In this document: piece after piece, positions 21,576 through 33,233 of the stretch
Position numbering within the stretch: position 1 is the first letter of the stretch
Layout: every line of letters starts with the position of its first letter
Assembly (NCBI GenBank): GCA_003194525.1
Contig: NBIV01000149.1
Span: forward strand, 124,001-188,000
Source: Gracilariopsis chorda
Lineage: Eukaryota > Rhodophyta > Florideophyceae > Gracilariales > Gracilariaceae
Reading direction: 5' to 3'
DNA: 64,000 bases
The notes under the pieces: model-generated
Database searches by the model: none
Seen by the model: only the letters and a program-made list of their open reading frames with translations
Told to the model about the DNA's origin: nothing
Position numbers and translations under genes: made by a program

Positions 21576-23924
21576 TCAGGTCATAAGCTTCGAAAAGCGA
21601 GATTTGCTCATCTCAGCAACCTGCTCTTCAGTTAACAGTGCAGTGTCCAATTCTCCCTCAAGAAGTGGTTGAGCCATTTCTCGCACATACATGCGTGTCA
21701 CACTAAGAGCAGCCTGAGTGTCCAAATCTACTTGAGAGTCAGGCATAAGTTCGAGAATCCACTGGGGGAGTTTATTCTTCTTATCTGCCCGAACATATCG
21801 CTTGTCTGCGAATATGACAACACCGTAGTCGTTCTTATTCCGTATAACGCGACCGGCGCATTGCGCTGTCTGACGCATGGCATCGAAAGACAGGTAGTCA
21901 CCTTCTCTGATATTGAGCATCGAGCGCATGTATTCCAACCTGGCACGCAAGACTCGGCTCTCAGTGTATTGAAAAGGAACGCCCAAAACGAGCACAGCTC
22001 GACCGTAATGTCTGTCGAAATCGATGCCCTCAGCTACCTTTCCTCTCGCAACGCACAGGAAGATCGCGCCTCTTCCTGTATCACACGCTCGTCGGTAGCG
22101 ATCAAGAGCCAAGGCTGACTCTATAGAGTCCGGAGTTTCGATGAATACAAGCTTCCTTTCAAACAAACGATTGATGATGCCCATCTCATGCCACATTGAT
22201 ATCATTTGCTCCATGTAGACGTATGATGTGAAGAAGACAACTACACCATCTGGAATGATAGATGCCAACTCAACAGTGAGGTTTCCGTAATTGCGAACAA
22301 CCGAGATATCTGCTCGACAATCATATTTGGAACTTATGGCAACCTGGTCCGGCCCCCTGGAGACAATAAGAGGGCACATAGCCTGTCGCTGCATCGACAT
22401 AGAGAGTGAGCGCATGATTGCGGGCTGAAACCCTAGAATCTTCGCGTACAGAGGAAGTGGAGATATAGTTCCCGAGGTCAGGATGACGCTCTGAAATTTG
22501 TTGAACACCGGACGCATGGCTAGCGATGCGTCCAGACATGCAAGTTGTAATACGGGATCAGGAATGTTCGGAAGACGCTCATCGAAGGGCTCGAACACAA
22601 CCCCGAAGCTTTTCGTGTGTCCGTAGGTACCTAACAGAGTTGCAAAATCGGATACGAGCTGCAGTGGGGTGAATTCTGCCACCTCTGCGATTTCCAATAC
22701 CTGAAGTAAAGACTTGAGGCGGTCGCTGCAAAATCTGAGGGGGCGGATATCTTCTTGCATTTCGGTCCGCATGTCATGAAGGAACCTTGAGGGATTTTCT
22801 TGCTTCGATTCTCTGCCATTCATCTTCTTGTCTCGAAGATACTGTATGAAACGTCGCAAGAATTGAATGAAGTGTTCCGCTTTCCTTATATTGCCTGGTA
22901 CAGTTTCTTCAAGGATGTCCTGGGGAATATGTGGACTAGCTAGAAGCATGTCCGATGCTTGCACTTGTGGTAGAATTCCACTTGTAGACATGCCTTTGAC
23001 CAATCTTTGATACTCTTTTTGCAGACGGGCGGCACCACTCTGGCGCAGTGTTTGTACATGATTTCGTAGTTTGGCGATATTTCCTAAGCTTCGGCGGAGA
23101 GTAACTTCTCGAAGGTTTACGCTTAGTGCATCAATACAAATAGTATCGATGTTGTGAGCTTCATCAAAAACCACAATGCTTTCCCTAGCAAGGCTTTTTG
23201 ATATTAAGCCTGCAATCTTCGGATCAAGAAGGTACTGGTAGTTGTATACGATTACATTGGCGAAGTTAAGACAATACCGAGCTGTATAGTAGGGACACCA
23301 CTTGCGTTCCCGACCAAACTGCATCAAGTCATCCAGGGTGTATATCCCAGCAGGCATGACGGAGTTGACTCCTTCCTTCTCATGTCCCTCGAAGTACTCG
23401 CACAAGGAGGAATTAATCCGATCCGGCCCGTGCCCGTTCTGTTCAAAGGATGTATCTATGTCCATCACAGAGGAACGTACCCATGAAGCTGTAAGCGAGC
23501 GGCAGGCGGCATCGGCCTCTTCACGAGTTTCTTTGGTAGAAACCTCAGGGTGCAGACAAAGGTTTCGTCTTGTGGTTAAGCCAAGAGCAAGCATCCGTGG
23601 CATGGCTTTAGCCGCTTCCGGTTGATCTTGCATATAACTTTCGTCTCTATACTTGACAACCACTTTCAGTTCTTGTAGAACCTTTTCCATTTCACCAACT
23701 GTCCGGGTGCAATAGATCAGCTTAGCGAGTTCTGGGCGCTGCAGGTGGTATGATGTTATAAAAGACAAGAGTGTTACTGTCTTGCCAGTGCCAGTGGGCA
23801 TTTCAATAATGCTATGACCACGAGCATCAAGAGTTTTCTTCAGTTCGCACATGTATTCATACTGCTCTGGGTACAAGCGCGGGTACGGAAAGTACACGCG
23901 AAGGCCGTCGATGTTGATCCGCAT
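21576..23924 (-). CDS. XPD: XPD/RAD3, 5'-3' helicase of TFIIH
   Basis: This is the ATP-dependent Fe-S helicase of the general transcription and nucleotide excision repair factor TFIIH. The 782-residue product (human 760) has Walker A MPTGTGKT at 42-49, the DEAH box VVFDEAHN at 251-258, and four Fe-S cysteines at 123, 141, 175 and 210; the second-to-third spacing is longer than in human. C-terminal helicase motifs are clear (LCVARGKVAEGIDF, QCAGRVIRNKNDYGVVIFAD). I chose the ATG at 23924 because the family starts MRINIDGLRVYFPYP; the frame stays open 70 codons upstream without homology. There are no introns and no breaks. The gene is divergent from MCM9. Confidence 0.96.
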   Translation of the reverse strand: MRINIDGLRVYFPYPRLYPEQYEYMCELKKTLDARGHSIIEMPTGTGKTVTLLSFITSYHLQRPELAKLIYCTRTVGEMEKVLQELKVVVKYRDESYMQDQPEAAKAMPRMLALGLTTRRNLCLHPEVSTKETREEADAACRSLTASWVRSSVMDIDTSFEQNGHGPDRINSSLCEYFEGHEKEGVNSVMPAGIYTLDDLMQFGRERKWCPYYTARYCLNFANVIVYNYQYLLDPKIAGLISKSLARESIVVFDEAHNIDTICIDALSVNLREVTLRRSLGNIAKLRNHVQTLRQSGAARLQKEYQRLVKGMSTSGILPQVQASDMLLASPHIPQDILEETVPGNIRKAEHFIQFLRRFIQYLRDKKMNGRESKQENPSRFLHDMRTEMQEDIRPLRFCSDRLKSLLQVLEIAEVAEFTPLQLVSDFATLLGTYGHTKSFGVVFEPFDERLPNIPDPVLQLACLDASLAMRPVFNKFQSVILTSGTISPLPLYAKILGFQPAIMRSLSMSMQRQAMCPLIVSRGPDQVAISSKYDCRADISVVRNYGNLTVELASIIPDGVVVFFTSYVYMEQMISMWHEMGIINRLFERKLVFIETPDSIESALALDRYRRACDTGRGAIFLCVARGKVAEGIDFDRHYGRAVLVLGVPFQYTESRVLRARLEYMRSMLNIREGDYLSFDAMRQTAQCAGRVIRNKNDYGVVIFADKRYVRADKKNKLPQWILELMPDSQVDLDTQAALSVTRMYVREMAQPLLEGELDTALLTEEQVAEMSKSRFSKLMT

Positions 23925-24742
23925 GATGAGTGCGCATGCGGGGTATGGTTTCTTCTCAAAAACAGATCTGCGTGTTTGTGCTACATCAAACCAGATGACC
24001 CACGATATCAATGGCTGCAACACTGATTTCACACCTGCAGTATGGTAACCGAGCTTGCTGCTCCGGCTATCCCAAAAGCACACGTCTGCGGTGCGAGCGA
24101 CCTGCCAGTGGGTGCAGCCAGCTCTGTAGAACAATTTCTGAGCGTGTGAGCATGTACTGAATCCGGAAACTTATTGTTTCTCTTGCAAAGAGACTGTAGC
24201 TGATGTGCCGAACAAATCACAAGGCCCCGTACCCTTGTTTGATCCTTATGGTTCACAATGAGGCGTTTGGCATAACTTCGATGGATTTATGAAGCTGCTA
24301 TGAGTCGGTAATCTAAGCAGAGACCCAAATTCGCGCATGCTTGGAAGCTGCGAAACCAGGTTTCATTACTGACCACGGAAGATGGAAAAGGCTTCAAAGG
24401 CTTACTGCTATGAAACGGATAAAACTCTGGGGAGATAGGTTGCGGCAGGTGTTTGCCATCGGCGGGGGCTGTAGCTAAGTACTATCAACGGTAGTAGAGA
24501 GTTTTACTTAGGTTGGGAATCGTCGTATTCATCTTTGGACATGTCAAGATGTCACTGTCAGGATGCAATCAATGTCTCTTCTGATCCGAAGAATGCATGC
24601 AATATCGGCGGGAAATACGTGCTCTTCAAAGGTAAAGGGTTAACTTACCAGTCCCCAGATAGATAGACTCTGCAACCGCCAAAACTGAACGAATCTGACT
24701 CAACTATGTTTCTTGTCTTCCGAGAAGTCTGACGAACCGGAC
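23925..24742. promoter_or_regulatory. Bidirectional spacer between XPD and MCM9
   Basis: The 818-nt gap between two divergent starts must hold both promoters. I see no convincing TATA box. No RNA gene is evident. Confidence 0.4.
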
Positions 24743-26763
24743 ATGGCCCGCCATTCTGACCGAATGGACCATGTGAAAGATTTCGAGGATTACCTGCGTC
24801 GCAACTGCATTGCGTCTATAACAGAGATAGCCCAAGCTGCTGATGATGAAGCGCATTATGGAGTTGAGATTGATCTTATGTCCTTGGAGGGTTCAGCTCC
24901 ACATGCATTCACTGATCTCCTCAGCGATCCTCATGATACCCTGCCTCAGCTGGAAGTAGCAATTCAAAACGTCCAGTCATATCTGACAGACACTCCGAAG
25001 ACGAATGTCCATGCCCGGGTCTGTCATTTGCCAGCAACACCAGCGTATGTGAAGAGTACTGTTAGCGTATTGAGGACGCGTGATATACACAAGCTTATAT
25101 CCATTTTAGGAACAGTTACGAGAACAGGCAGTGTGATGCTTAGAGAAGAAGAAAGAAAATACGTTTGTTCTAGATGCAAACACGAATTCTTGGTGACTGG
25201 AGACATTTCGCAGAGGGGGGCATACGACGTTCCTTCTCGATGTCCTCGACCTGGAGAGAAGCCATGCTACGGTACGAACTTCACTCCTAAACCAGATGAG
25301 CTTCCAAAATGCCAAGAGTATCAAGAAATCAAGGTTCAGGAAAAGATTCAGCACTTAGACGTTGGCTCCATTCCTCGCTCGCTAATTGTAGTCCTCACCA
25401 ATGATCTTGCAGATACCGTCAAGCCAGGTGATGACGTCGTCGTAACCGGCATATTGCATCGGAGATGGAACCGAAACTTCGTACATGGCATGAGAGCTGA
25501 TGTGGAGCTTATGTTACTCGCCTTCCATGTATCTTCAAACAATGACCACAAGTCATTTCTGCATGTCACCGAAGAGTCAAGACAAACATTTGCGGCTCAC
25601 TGGTCATCAAGGAATCCTGCACAGCAGTTGATGGCACGCAATCTGATAATCAAATCCATCTGCCCACAGATTTACGGCATGTACCTCCTCAAGTTGATCG
25701 TGGCAATGTCCCTAATAGGCGGTGTTACTTACACGGATCCGTCGGGAACTCGCATTCGGGGGAGTCTCACCTCTTGATCGTAGGAGATCCAGGCACTGCA
25801 AAGTCGCAAATCTTGCGATATGCGGCTAAAGTGTCTCCACGATCCGTGCTAACTACCGGCATAGGAACTACTTCTGCCGGTCTTACAGTCACAGCTGTCC
25901 GTGAACCTGGAACTGGGGAATGGATGTTGGATGCAGGCGCTTTAGTCTTAGCAGATGGCGGAGTTTGCTGTATTGATGAGTTCGATGGGATCAAGCAACA
26001 CGATCGTGGTGCTATACACGAAGCCATGGAGCAGCAAACTCTTTCTGTAGCAAAAGCAGGCCTGGTCTGCACTTTGGATACGCGTGCGACAGTCCTGGCA
26101 GCTGTGAATCCAAAGGGAGGTCGAGTAAGCACAGAAATTGGGACTTCTGGTGGAGGAGAAGATGATGTAGATGAGAAAGATAACTTACCAATCACTGTTG
26201 GAATCGCGTCTCCCCTGCTAAGCCGTTTCGACGTTGTGCTAACTCTTCTCGATCAGAAGAACGAAGATTGGGATCGACAGTTGTCGGATTTCATACTGAA
26301 TGGATATAAGGCCAATCTTAGTGCAGGGAATGATGTTTGGTCAACAGACAGGGTTCGGCAATATCTTTATTACATCAAGAATAATCTGAAGCCGAGGCTG
26401 TCGAGGCAATGTCAGCGAATCTTGTCGACCTACTACACTTTGGAGCGAGCGTCAGCGAAGCGAAATACCGCACGAACAACTGTTCGACTTCTCGAGGCTC
26501 TCGTCAGACTGGCTCAAGCACATGCACGGCTAATGTTTCGAGAAACAGCCACTCCAATGGATGCTGTATTCGCTATAGCAGCAGTAGAAGCTTCATCTGC
26601 GTCGCAAGAAGTTGTTGGCGGCATGGGGGCTCTTCATGCACCCTTTCCCGAAAACCCACGGCGAGATTTCGAGAACTATTGTCGATTCCTCGTTTGCAAA
26701 CTAGGTATGGAAGATGAAGAAATAGACTTTTACGGTGACGACGCACCTGTGGAGGGCCTGTAA
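24743..26763 (+). CDS. MCM9: MCM9 helicase, one apparent frame break
   Basis: MCM9 is the partner of MCM8 in homologous recombination and interstrand crosslink repair. The N-terminal half has the MCM zinc region YVCSRCKHEF and a later Cys pair, then YQEIKVQEKIQHLDVGSIPRS. The AAA+ half has Walker A GDPGTAKSQ, Walker B CCIDEFD, and arginine finger SPLLSRFD. The MCM9-type segments NEDWDRQLSDFIL and ALHAPFPENP separate it from MCM8. The ATG at 24743 (MARHSDRMD) is the first in frame. Just before Walker A the frame changes at the G5 run 25758-25762: GTRIRG leads to a stop while the next frame continues SHLLIVGDPG. One more G would restore the family sequence, so an under-called homopolymer is more likely than true loss. 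It ends 34 nt from the convergent CPOX gene. Confidence 0.92.
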
Positions 26764-26797
26764 TTCAGCACAGCTCGCTGTCTGCACAATGAGTATT

Positions 26798-27940
26798 CTA
26801 CGCCCAGTCTTTGGGATTCTTCATTGCTTCCAAACTCCGCGCTTCCCACGATCCAGGTTCAGGAGAGTGGTCATACTCCCATCGAGCAGTGAGTGGAAGT
26901 GACATCAAAATACTCTCAATCCGTCCTCCAGTCTTCAGTCCGAATACCGTGCCTCGGTCATAGACCAAATTGTATTCTACATACCTCGCTCGACGCAATT
27001 GTTGCCATCTCTTATGTTCCTCAGTATACTCGGAATCTTTTCGTCGTTCAACCACCGGTAAGTATGCGGAACACACGTTGGAGGCGCAATCCTCGCTGAA
27101 CTTGAAGATCTCATCGGCAGGTTTATCGTTGAGATCGTCGAAGAAGATACCCCCGAGGCCGCGTCGCTCGCCTCTGTGCTTTATTAAGAAGTAATCATCA
27201 CACCACTTCTTAAACTTCGGAAAATATTCCTTGTCATGTCGATCACAGCATTCCTTCAATACTGAATGAAAGTGCTTCGCGTCCTCCTCAAATATATATG
27301 ATGGAGTGAGATCGGTACCTCCACCGAACCACCAGAGCCCTCGATCGGTCTCAAAGTACCGATAATTGAAGTGCATCGTCGGTGCGAATGGGTTCCGCGG
27401 GTGCATAACTGAAGAAATACCAGCTGCAAAGAAGGGCACAGGCTCGCCTGGTTTGTATCCTACATCGCGCGTAACTCCTCTGGCGCTGGCAGCGGCGACC
27501 GCTTCTGGAGGCATGGTACCGTACACAACGGAGACATTCACACCTGCCTTTTCGAAAACGTTTCCATTTTGAAGAACACGGGATATTCCTCCTCCTCCGG
27601 TCTCTCTCACCCAAGCATCTTCCTTGAACTTGCAACCGTCCAGTGCTTCCACTTGTGCACATATGTCATCTTGAGCAGATCTTATCATCTTCTCAAATCG
27701 AACACGCATCGATTCCTCATCAGACTTTGCATCGTCACGGACAAGGGTCTTTGGCTTTTCGGCTACGGGAGTATGGTCGGAAAAACTAGGTCCAGAGGAC
27801 ATTCGGAATCGTGAGTGCAAAGTCGACGGGTGTCTCGGAAGGACAGTAAGCTTTGCCCTCTGTGTGCATCGATCTCCGTTGAACGTTGAGGGTAGCAGAA
27901 CCACCGAGGTGGACGAGATGAAGGCGGAGGGTGGAGACAT
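26798..27940 (-). CDS. CPOX: Coproporphyrinogen III oxidase, oxygen-dependent
   Basis: The enzyme (HemF type) decarboxylates coproporphyrinogen III to protoporphyrinogen IX in haem and chlorophyll synthesis. The 380-residue product has the family blocks [23 protein letters not shown] and [15 protein letters not shown], and ends with the usual [17 protein letters not shown]-like tail. Residues 1 to about 45 are Ser/Thr/Arg-rich with few acids, consistent with a plastid transit peptide. I chose the ATG at 27940; the frame is open to a GTG at 28012. The gene is intronless. Its presence with a transit peptide is the best hint of a plastid-bearing organism in the window. Confidence 0.95.
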   Translation of the reverse strand: MSPPSAFISSTSVVLLPSTFNGDRCTQRAKLTVLPRHPSTLHSRFRMSSGPSFSDHTPVAEKPKTLVRDDAKSDEESMRVRFEKMIRSAQDDICAQVEALDGCKFKEDAWVRETGGGGISRVLQNGNVFEKAGVNVSVVYGTMPPEAVAAASARGVTRDVGYKPGEPVPFFAAGISSVMHPRNPFAPTMHFNYRYFETDRGLWWFGGGTDLTPSYIFEEDAKHFHSVLKECCDRHDKEYFPKFKKWCDDYFLIKHRGERRGLGGIFFDDLNDKPADEIFKFSEDCASNVCSAYLPVVERRKDSEYTEEHKRWQQLRRARYVEYNLVYDRGTVFGLKTGGRIESILMSLPLTARWEYDHSPEPGSWEARSLEAMKNPKDWA

Positions 27941-28945
27941 GAAAGATCTTATTTCAAAGTTAAGAGAGGAAGCTACTGGTGAGGGGCGGTCTTTAGAACA
28001 CCCGCTGCTCACAAAGAGAGAACTTCAGAAGTCTCTTATATGCGATTAATACGGTTCGTTGCCGATGAGTAGATATTCACAGAACAGGATTGCTGAGGTG
28101 GCGCCTGCTCCAAAGATGAGGTGAATATCTCTGACTTGAGGTTCAATAAATAGTCACCTATTTTAACTGATAAAAAGCAAATAGACGAATAGATGCGTCC
28201 ATTCATGCCCGATCTCGTGAAATCTGGGAGCATGATCGACGAACCTTCGCATTACGAAGTTCGTAACCGCAGTACGAGGCTACGGGTACCGTTGTACCGA
28301 AGGAAACGGATCAATGAAATAGGGGTGAAGGCTCCCAAACGTTCGCAACGCCGACATGATCCACTCATCTGTTGTTTCATGCTCTAGTCAACCAGTAATT
28401 ATGAACTATGAGGTGGTCATAGGTGTTTACTTTATAGCGTATAGGTTTGGAAGTGCTGGCAGTCCTGGGGTTCCGTCCGCCTTCAAACATTGCATGTCCG
28501 GCCCAAGATACAAGCGCAGAGGGAAAACAGTGAATTTGAAGACGGTTTTCAGAGAGCTTAATGACAACACCCAAACGGGTGGAGTACGTTGATGCAATTC
28601 AGTTGGTGCAAGGATCTGATAACGCAGGGAAGCTCATCAACTACCAAATGGGCTGAAGAGTATGACAGACACACTGACAACGGAGAACTCAAGGATTTAA
28701 GACACAATAACGACAATCCTGGTACTTGATTTAAAGCAACTTGGGTTCTAGGGTCACAAATAGGCAGTCGCTGCAACCGCTTGCCCAGTCTTGATCAGCG
28801 CTTCCGTTGTATGCCGACATCTAAATACAGTGAGGAGTGAGGGTGGTGTACGGCAATAACTCTACCCAACTACAACGAACAAACAGCGCGTAATGCATAG
28901 GCCATGGCTTTCCAGAAACAAAATGGTCTAAGGGCTCATCATGCG
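27941..28945. other. Spacer upstream of CPOX, no gene seen
   Basis: About 1 kb lies between the CPOX start and the RPB11 stop. Short frames (for example from 28193) have no domain character. The CPOX promoter must be in the left part. Confidence 0.4.
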
Positions 28946-29384
28946 CTATGACGGCCGTGAACGCCTTGCTAGCTCTGCCAAACGCGATATTTCAGCGGAC
29001 AAATCCATCAAGGCAACGCGAACAGCTTCAGGTGGCATGTACTTTCCCGCCCTTGTGTTGGTTGAAGTTTGTACTCGGAGCTCAATGTGATGATCTAAAG
29101 GGTGCGGATGTTTATAGCCGACGAACAAGACATCTGGATCTCGTATTAGTTGCATTCGTAGTAGATTCGCAAGTGTATGGTCTTCCCTCTCCAGTCTGAA
29201 CACACCGCAGTTCTCAATCTTGGTGTCTGGAACGTAAGATACCCTGAAATGTAAAAGAAGACACTGTTAGCGTTGGCAAGTACTGTTCTGCTCTTACTTT
29301 TGGCTGCACATGGTACACGCTGACTTACTTCTCAACGCCGTCGGGCAGCACCCATGCCTCATAGTTCTCCGGAGCGTTAGTCAT
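28946..29384 (-). CDS. RPB11: RNA polymerase II subunit RPB11, two exons
   Basis: RPB11 pairs with RPB3 in Pol II assembly. Exon 1 (29384-29329) encodes MTNAPENYEAWVLPDGVE and the first two bases of the next Lys codon. An 85-nt intron (29328-29244) starts GTAAGT and ends TTTCAG. Exon 2 (29243-28946) continues VSYVPDTKIENCGVF and the signature REDHTLANLLRMQL, with VLFVGYKHPHPLDH, to a TAG stop. The product is 117 residues, the normal length for the family. It is divergent from the CHMP7-like gene 510 nt away. Confidence 0.95.
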
Positions 29385-29894
29385 TATTGGAAAGCAAGAT
29401 ACGATTTGCTCCGATAAGAGCGGTTCGCAACGCGAGTTCCACCTTTTCAAATTGCCATCGCGTGTCCGCAACCCCGCACGCGGGTTGAATCAAGCATTCA
29501 AGATCAAGGATACTCGGAATACTGGCCAGAATAAAGAAGATACTGAAGAGGATACTAAAATCATACCGTTACTAGCTGTACGGCAGGAAGTTCTTAATTG
29601 CTGAAAAATGAATAAAAAAGATAGAGAAACTCCCAGAAGGCCTCTGTTCATCACGATGATCGCATCCTGTCAACCTTCCAGAGCAATTGGGATTCCGACG
29701 TAGCGATTACGTTGGGATTCGCTTTCATCCACACTGCGGCTTTTATCTTCGAGAGCCCCGCGGTTGACCGGGATATCGCTCAGACGTGCGGTCGGTTCAA
29801 GCACTTTCGGTGGAGCAATTAAATACGGTACTCTTGCACGGAACTGGGTACCAGCCAGACATTCATTCAATTTGCGCATCGGCCGTCCATCGCG
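29385..29894. promoter_or_regulatory. Bidirectional spacer between RPB11 and CHMP7-like
   Basis: The 510 nt between two divergent ATGs must contain both promoters. No TATA box is clear. The short frame on the minus strand at 29670-29879 is not convincing. Confidence 0.4.
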
Positions 29895-31462
29895 ATGGTT
29901 ACAGGGAACGCCTGGAGCGTGACGACCCTCGCTTCTTTTAAGACAAGAAACGAGGAAGAGATTGACGTTCTGTGGTCGGCAGATTTACCAACCTACAGAG
30001 ATGAAAATCCAGTAAGTATTGATGATGCAGCTCAGGTAACTTGAACGATGTCTGCTCACTGAAGTTGCTGACATTTCACTTTTCTTTCGTTTCCGAAGGC
30101 TTTATGGGATGCCATAGTAGGTTTCTTCGAGGATGCCATAGTTTCATCATGCAGCCGCCCTGGAAAGCTTGTCGTCACACCGGTACGTCTTGCGCTTTGT
30201 CGTCTTTTCAGTCCGTTCTGTGCAACGAAAACGGATGAACTAACTGTACATGCTGCTGAAAATCATGTGCTTGCGTTGCTTCATGATACGAAAAGAGAGA
30301 GCTATTGAAACAGCTGAAGCATAACGGACGAGAGCCTTCCTCAGGCTTGCGTGTTATCCGCGAGCTATTTCAAAAAGGTGACATCGTCAGCGCCGACACA
30401 CTAAGGCCTCCGTCAAAAGATTCGTCAAATAGGGCTGGCTACACTTTAAGCGCTCTTAAGCAAACGCTGGGGAGTTACATTTGGGGAGCGAAAAAGACTG
30501 AGTCTCCTTCACTTGATGATCCCATTGTCCCAGTCGCGGCTTTGAAAGCTGCGGCAGCACGATTCGCGTCCTTTTCTGAGGGTCCAATGGCTTCAACAGA
30601 GATACATACAGTCAAGACCCTGGCTGCTGCAGTGACAGGACGGAATACCCGCGACGCGGAGGCAGTGATTTCATATCTGGTATCAAAGAATGAGGCAGTT
30701 CCCTTGTTCACAGAGCCCTCACCAGAACATCCAGAACCGGTTCTGGGTGTTAAGTTTGGAAAGCACAAGGTAAATCCCAGCGACCAAGGGGTGCTGCGGA
30801 CAAAAGCTGCATTTGAACATATGGAGCAGCAATCTATGCATCTAGAGAAAGCTGTGGCCGCAGAAAAGGAAGCTGCTACAATAGCTGCAAAGGCGGGACA
30901 AAAGTCCGAAGCTCTCACTCGTTTAAGAAGAAAGAAGGTATTGGAGGCGAAACTCACAGGCACGCGGTCAGCCGCAACGAAGTTGTCCGATGTACTTATG
31001 GCGGTAGACGAAGCGGAGTCGAACAAAGAGGCGGTACTGGCTCTTGAAACTGGTATGGCCTCACTCAAGCTTGTGAACGAAAACGGAGTTACTGCAGGCA
31101 GAGTGGACAACGTCGCTTCAGACTTCAAGGATTTGATGGAAGGACAGACTGACGTTCGATTAGCATTGGAACAGCTCGCAAAAGATTCGGCGGCGGATGA
31201 TGCGGTTCTTGAAGAAGAGCTCGAAGAGCTGATAACAGGGAAGCCGTCAGCGCTTAAGGTTACCCCCAGCAAGTTACCAAAGAAGACTCTTGCGGACGAA
31301 GCGGAAGAAGAATTAGCCGAGCTTCTGGCCGCGCTTCCCTCCCCGAGCAATGAACCAGTTCCAAGTCCATACCAGGTTCCTGCAGCAGCTAGCAGTTCGG
31401 GTATTCAAGAACCGTCGGCTGTGGATAATAGACGCCTCGAAGCTAATATACCTGACTCTTGA
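29895..31462 (+). CDS. CHMP7: CHMP7-like ESCRT-III protein, two exons, one apparent frame break
   Basis: CHMP7 acts in nuclear envelope sealing and recruits other ESCRT-III proteins. Exon 1 (29895-30011) encodes a Trp-containing N-terminus (NAWSVTTLASFK). An 87-nt intron (30012-30098; GTAAGT to CCGAAG) follows. Exon 2 starts ALWDAIVGFFEDAIV, continues through a winged-helix-like region, then a Snf7 domain with helical FEHMEQQSMHLEKAVAAEKEA and the Ala/Lys-rich helix before KKVLEAKL. The acidic C-terminus (DDAVLEEELEELI, then EAEEELAELLAALP) could be a MIM motif. At 30291-30301, in AAAA followed by GA repeats, the frame changes; one added A restores a continuous protein, so an under-called base is likely. 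A 29-nt GT..AG segment at 30183-30211 looks intron-like but must be retained to keep the frame. Confidence 0.82.
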
Positions 31463-32708
31463 CTTTTGAGTTCTTCATTCATTCTCGTGGCATGGGCAGT
31501 TGACTGTTACGCATACTGGGAATGAATTAACGAATGCATCTACAGCATGGGATCTATGAAGGAAATTGGGACATGTGGGTTTCCATCTACAACGGAAGAA
31601 AGGTAGCCAATTGCCCTCGTTATTCCTTACTACTCTCGTGGGCTTACGATGGAACAAGGAGCAAGGGGTTGCATGGTGCAGGTTGGCTAGGACGAATGAC
31701 CTTCTTAAACGTTCCCATGTATCCATCACTTCTTGATGCTCAAACCAACCACTGTTTGCGGAAGCTTTTTAGTTGTAAAGCAAAGTGAGAGTGATGATGG
31801 CGGCTACACTTTGCAACGCAGCAGCGAGACCATGCTGGCAAGTTCGATGTTTAGGACTTACGAATTAAAGCTTGCCCTAACGATATAACGTTATGCCGAG
31901 CTGCACATAACTAGGATAGAACCGTAGTGGTACATCCTTTTCCTTGTCAAACGCGGGACGACTTTTGCCTGATTAGCTTACCCCTCGCACAACGGTATTG
32001 TGATAATCTTTGTCCTTGCTGTTTGAAGACGGGGAATTCACTACAGTTGGTTTAAAGCGTTTGAAAGCGACTCGAATTGGCTTATAATACGCTGGGGTTC
32101 TGAAGGGCTGGACGTCAGTTCACTGCTTTGGAGTTCAAAGTCGGAGGTGAAACATAGCCAACACCTTGCGGACGTGTTTTCTGGAAACCTTTGGGCGGCT
32201 TATCGTTCCGCTAGCTAGCTAGTGTCTATCGGACCGCTGACCTCATATGAGGTCAAAACAATCAACTTTACGTTTAATTTTAGTTATTTTGATCGGAATT
32301 TTTTGCCTTTTGTAGTCCGTATAAGTTATGCAACATGTTTTTGTATAGCAAAAATTCTAAGCTTCTGTTGTTTATGCTAGGTGAGAAGCAGAAACTTAAG
32401 ACAACCAAATGGGTTGATAGAGATGTGCTTGTGAAATATGGCTAATTTACTACAGAGCTTCAGAAAACCGGCTTTTTTGATATCAAAAACGTACTTTTGA
32501 TTCAAAAACACCGTTTCTGACGCGTGTATGAAAGGTTCAAAACCTTCAAAAAATATTCATTTGGCAACATTACATCCGGGCGGATAGACACTAGAGATGC
32601 TCTTAGAAATAATGTTAAGCCGGATACCAAAGTTATCGGTTAGAATAGGGAGAACCAATAATGAATTACGGTAAACAATAAAACTTAACAACTGAACAAG
32701 TAGAAGCA

Positions 32709-32741
32709 GCCTTCGGCCGCGGGGTGCGCTGCGCGCCGCTG
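32709..32741 (+). repeat. GC-rich palindromic motif, shared with 54088-54121
   Basis: The sequence CCTTCGGCCGCGGGGTGCGC followed by TGCGCGCCGC recurs, inverted and slightly altered, just after the Helitron-type helicase remnant. Such GC-rich hairpin-prone blocks are common at Helitron-like ends. Confidence 0.6.
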
Positions 32742-32764
32742 AATTGAGGTAATTTTGGGGGATC

Positions 32765-32806
32765 TGCAGGCCGTTCCTTCTCGCTATCGCTCGCAAACGG
32801 CCTGCA
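32765..32806. repeat. Hairpin with 11-bp perfect arms
   Basis: TGCAGGCCGTT and AACGGCCTGCA enclose a 20-nt loop. It sits 25 nt from the GC-rich motif above and could be part of a transposon terminus. Confidence 0.8.
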
Positions 32807-33233
32807 AACCAATGAGGGCTGCGGCGCTAAGGCCCTGTCTTAACAAGGTTCACGTGTTAACGTCAACGGTGTAAACAAGCGATTATTAGAGTCTTTCAAT
32901 AAACTTGTTGTAAATTAATGTTTCATATGCCCCGTGCCCCAAATGGCCAGCTCGCCAGCTTTTTCTACAATGCACCTCTTCACTGCTCCATTCTGTGCTA
33001 CGCAGCCCAACGTGATCTCTGACAGTAATACGAACAAGTTTAAGGCCATTTAAATTGATCTTGCACTACACCGTTCAGCGTCAAGTCCTTCAAGTCTCTG
33101 TGTTGCTATCCCATGGAAATTAAAATGATGTACGTAACAAAAAAATCTTTTTTCGTTGCCTTGGAGCTCTGATATCATAAAAACATTACGGATTTATTAA
33201 ACAGTGGCATAAAAATCGCGAAGTATATGTGAC

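Larger units (their letters stand above)
31463..33233. other. Gene-free region with hairpins
   Basis: About 1.8 kb without a convincing gene. It contains a GC-rich motif at 32709-32741 and an 11-bp-arm hairpin at 32765-32806, which may mark a non-autonomous transposon. The rest is AT-rich. Confidence 0.45.

Noticed and set aside
28193-28387. 64-codon plus-strand frame
   Set aside because: Basic and short, no domain, overlaps the CPOX upstream spacer; no support for a gene.
30183-30211. 29-nt GT..CAG segment in the CHMP7-like gene
   Set aside because: Intron-like ends, but removing it puts the next codons in a frame with early stops, while reading through gives a continuous protein.
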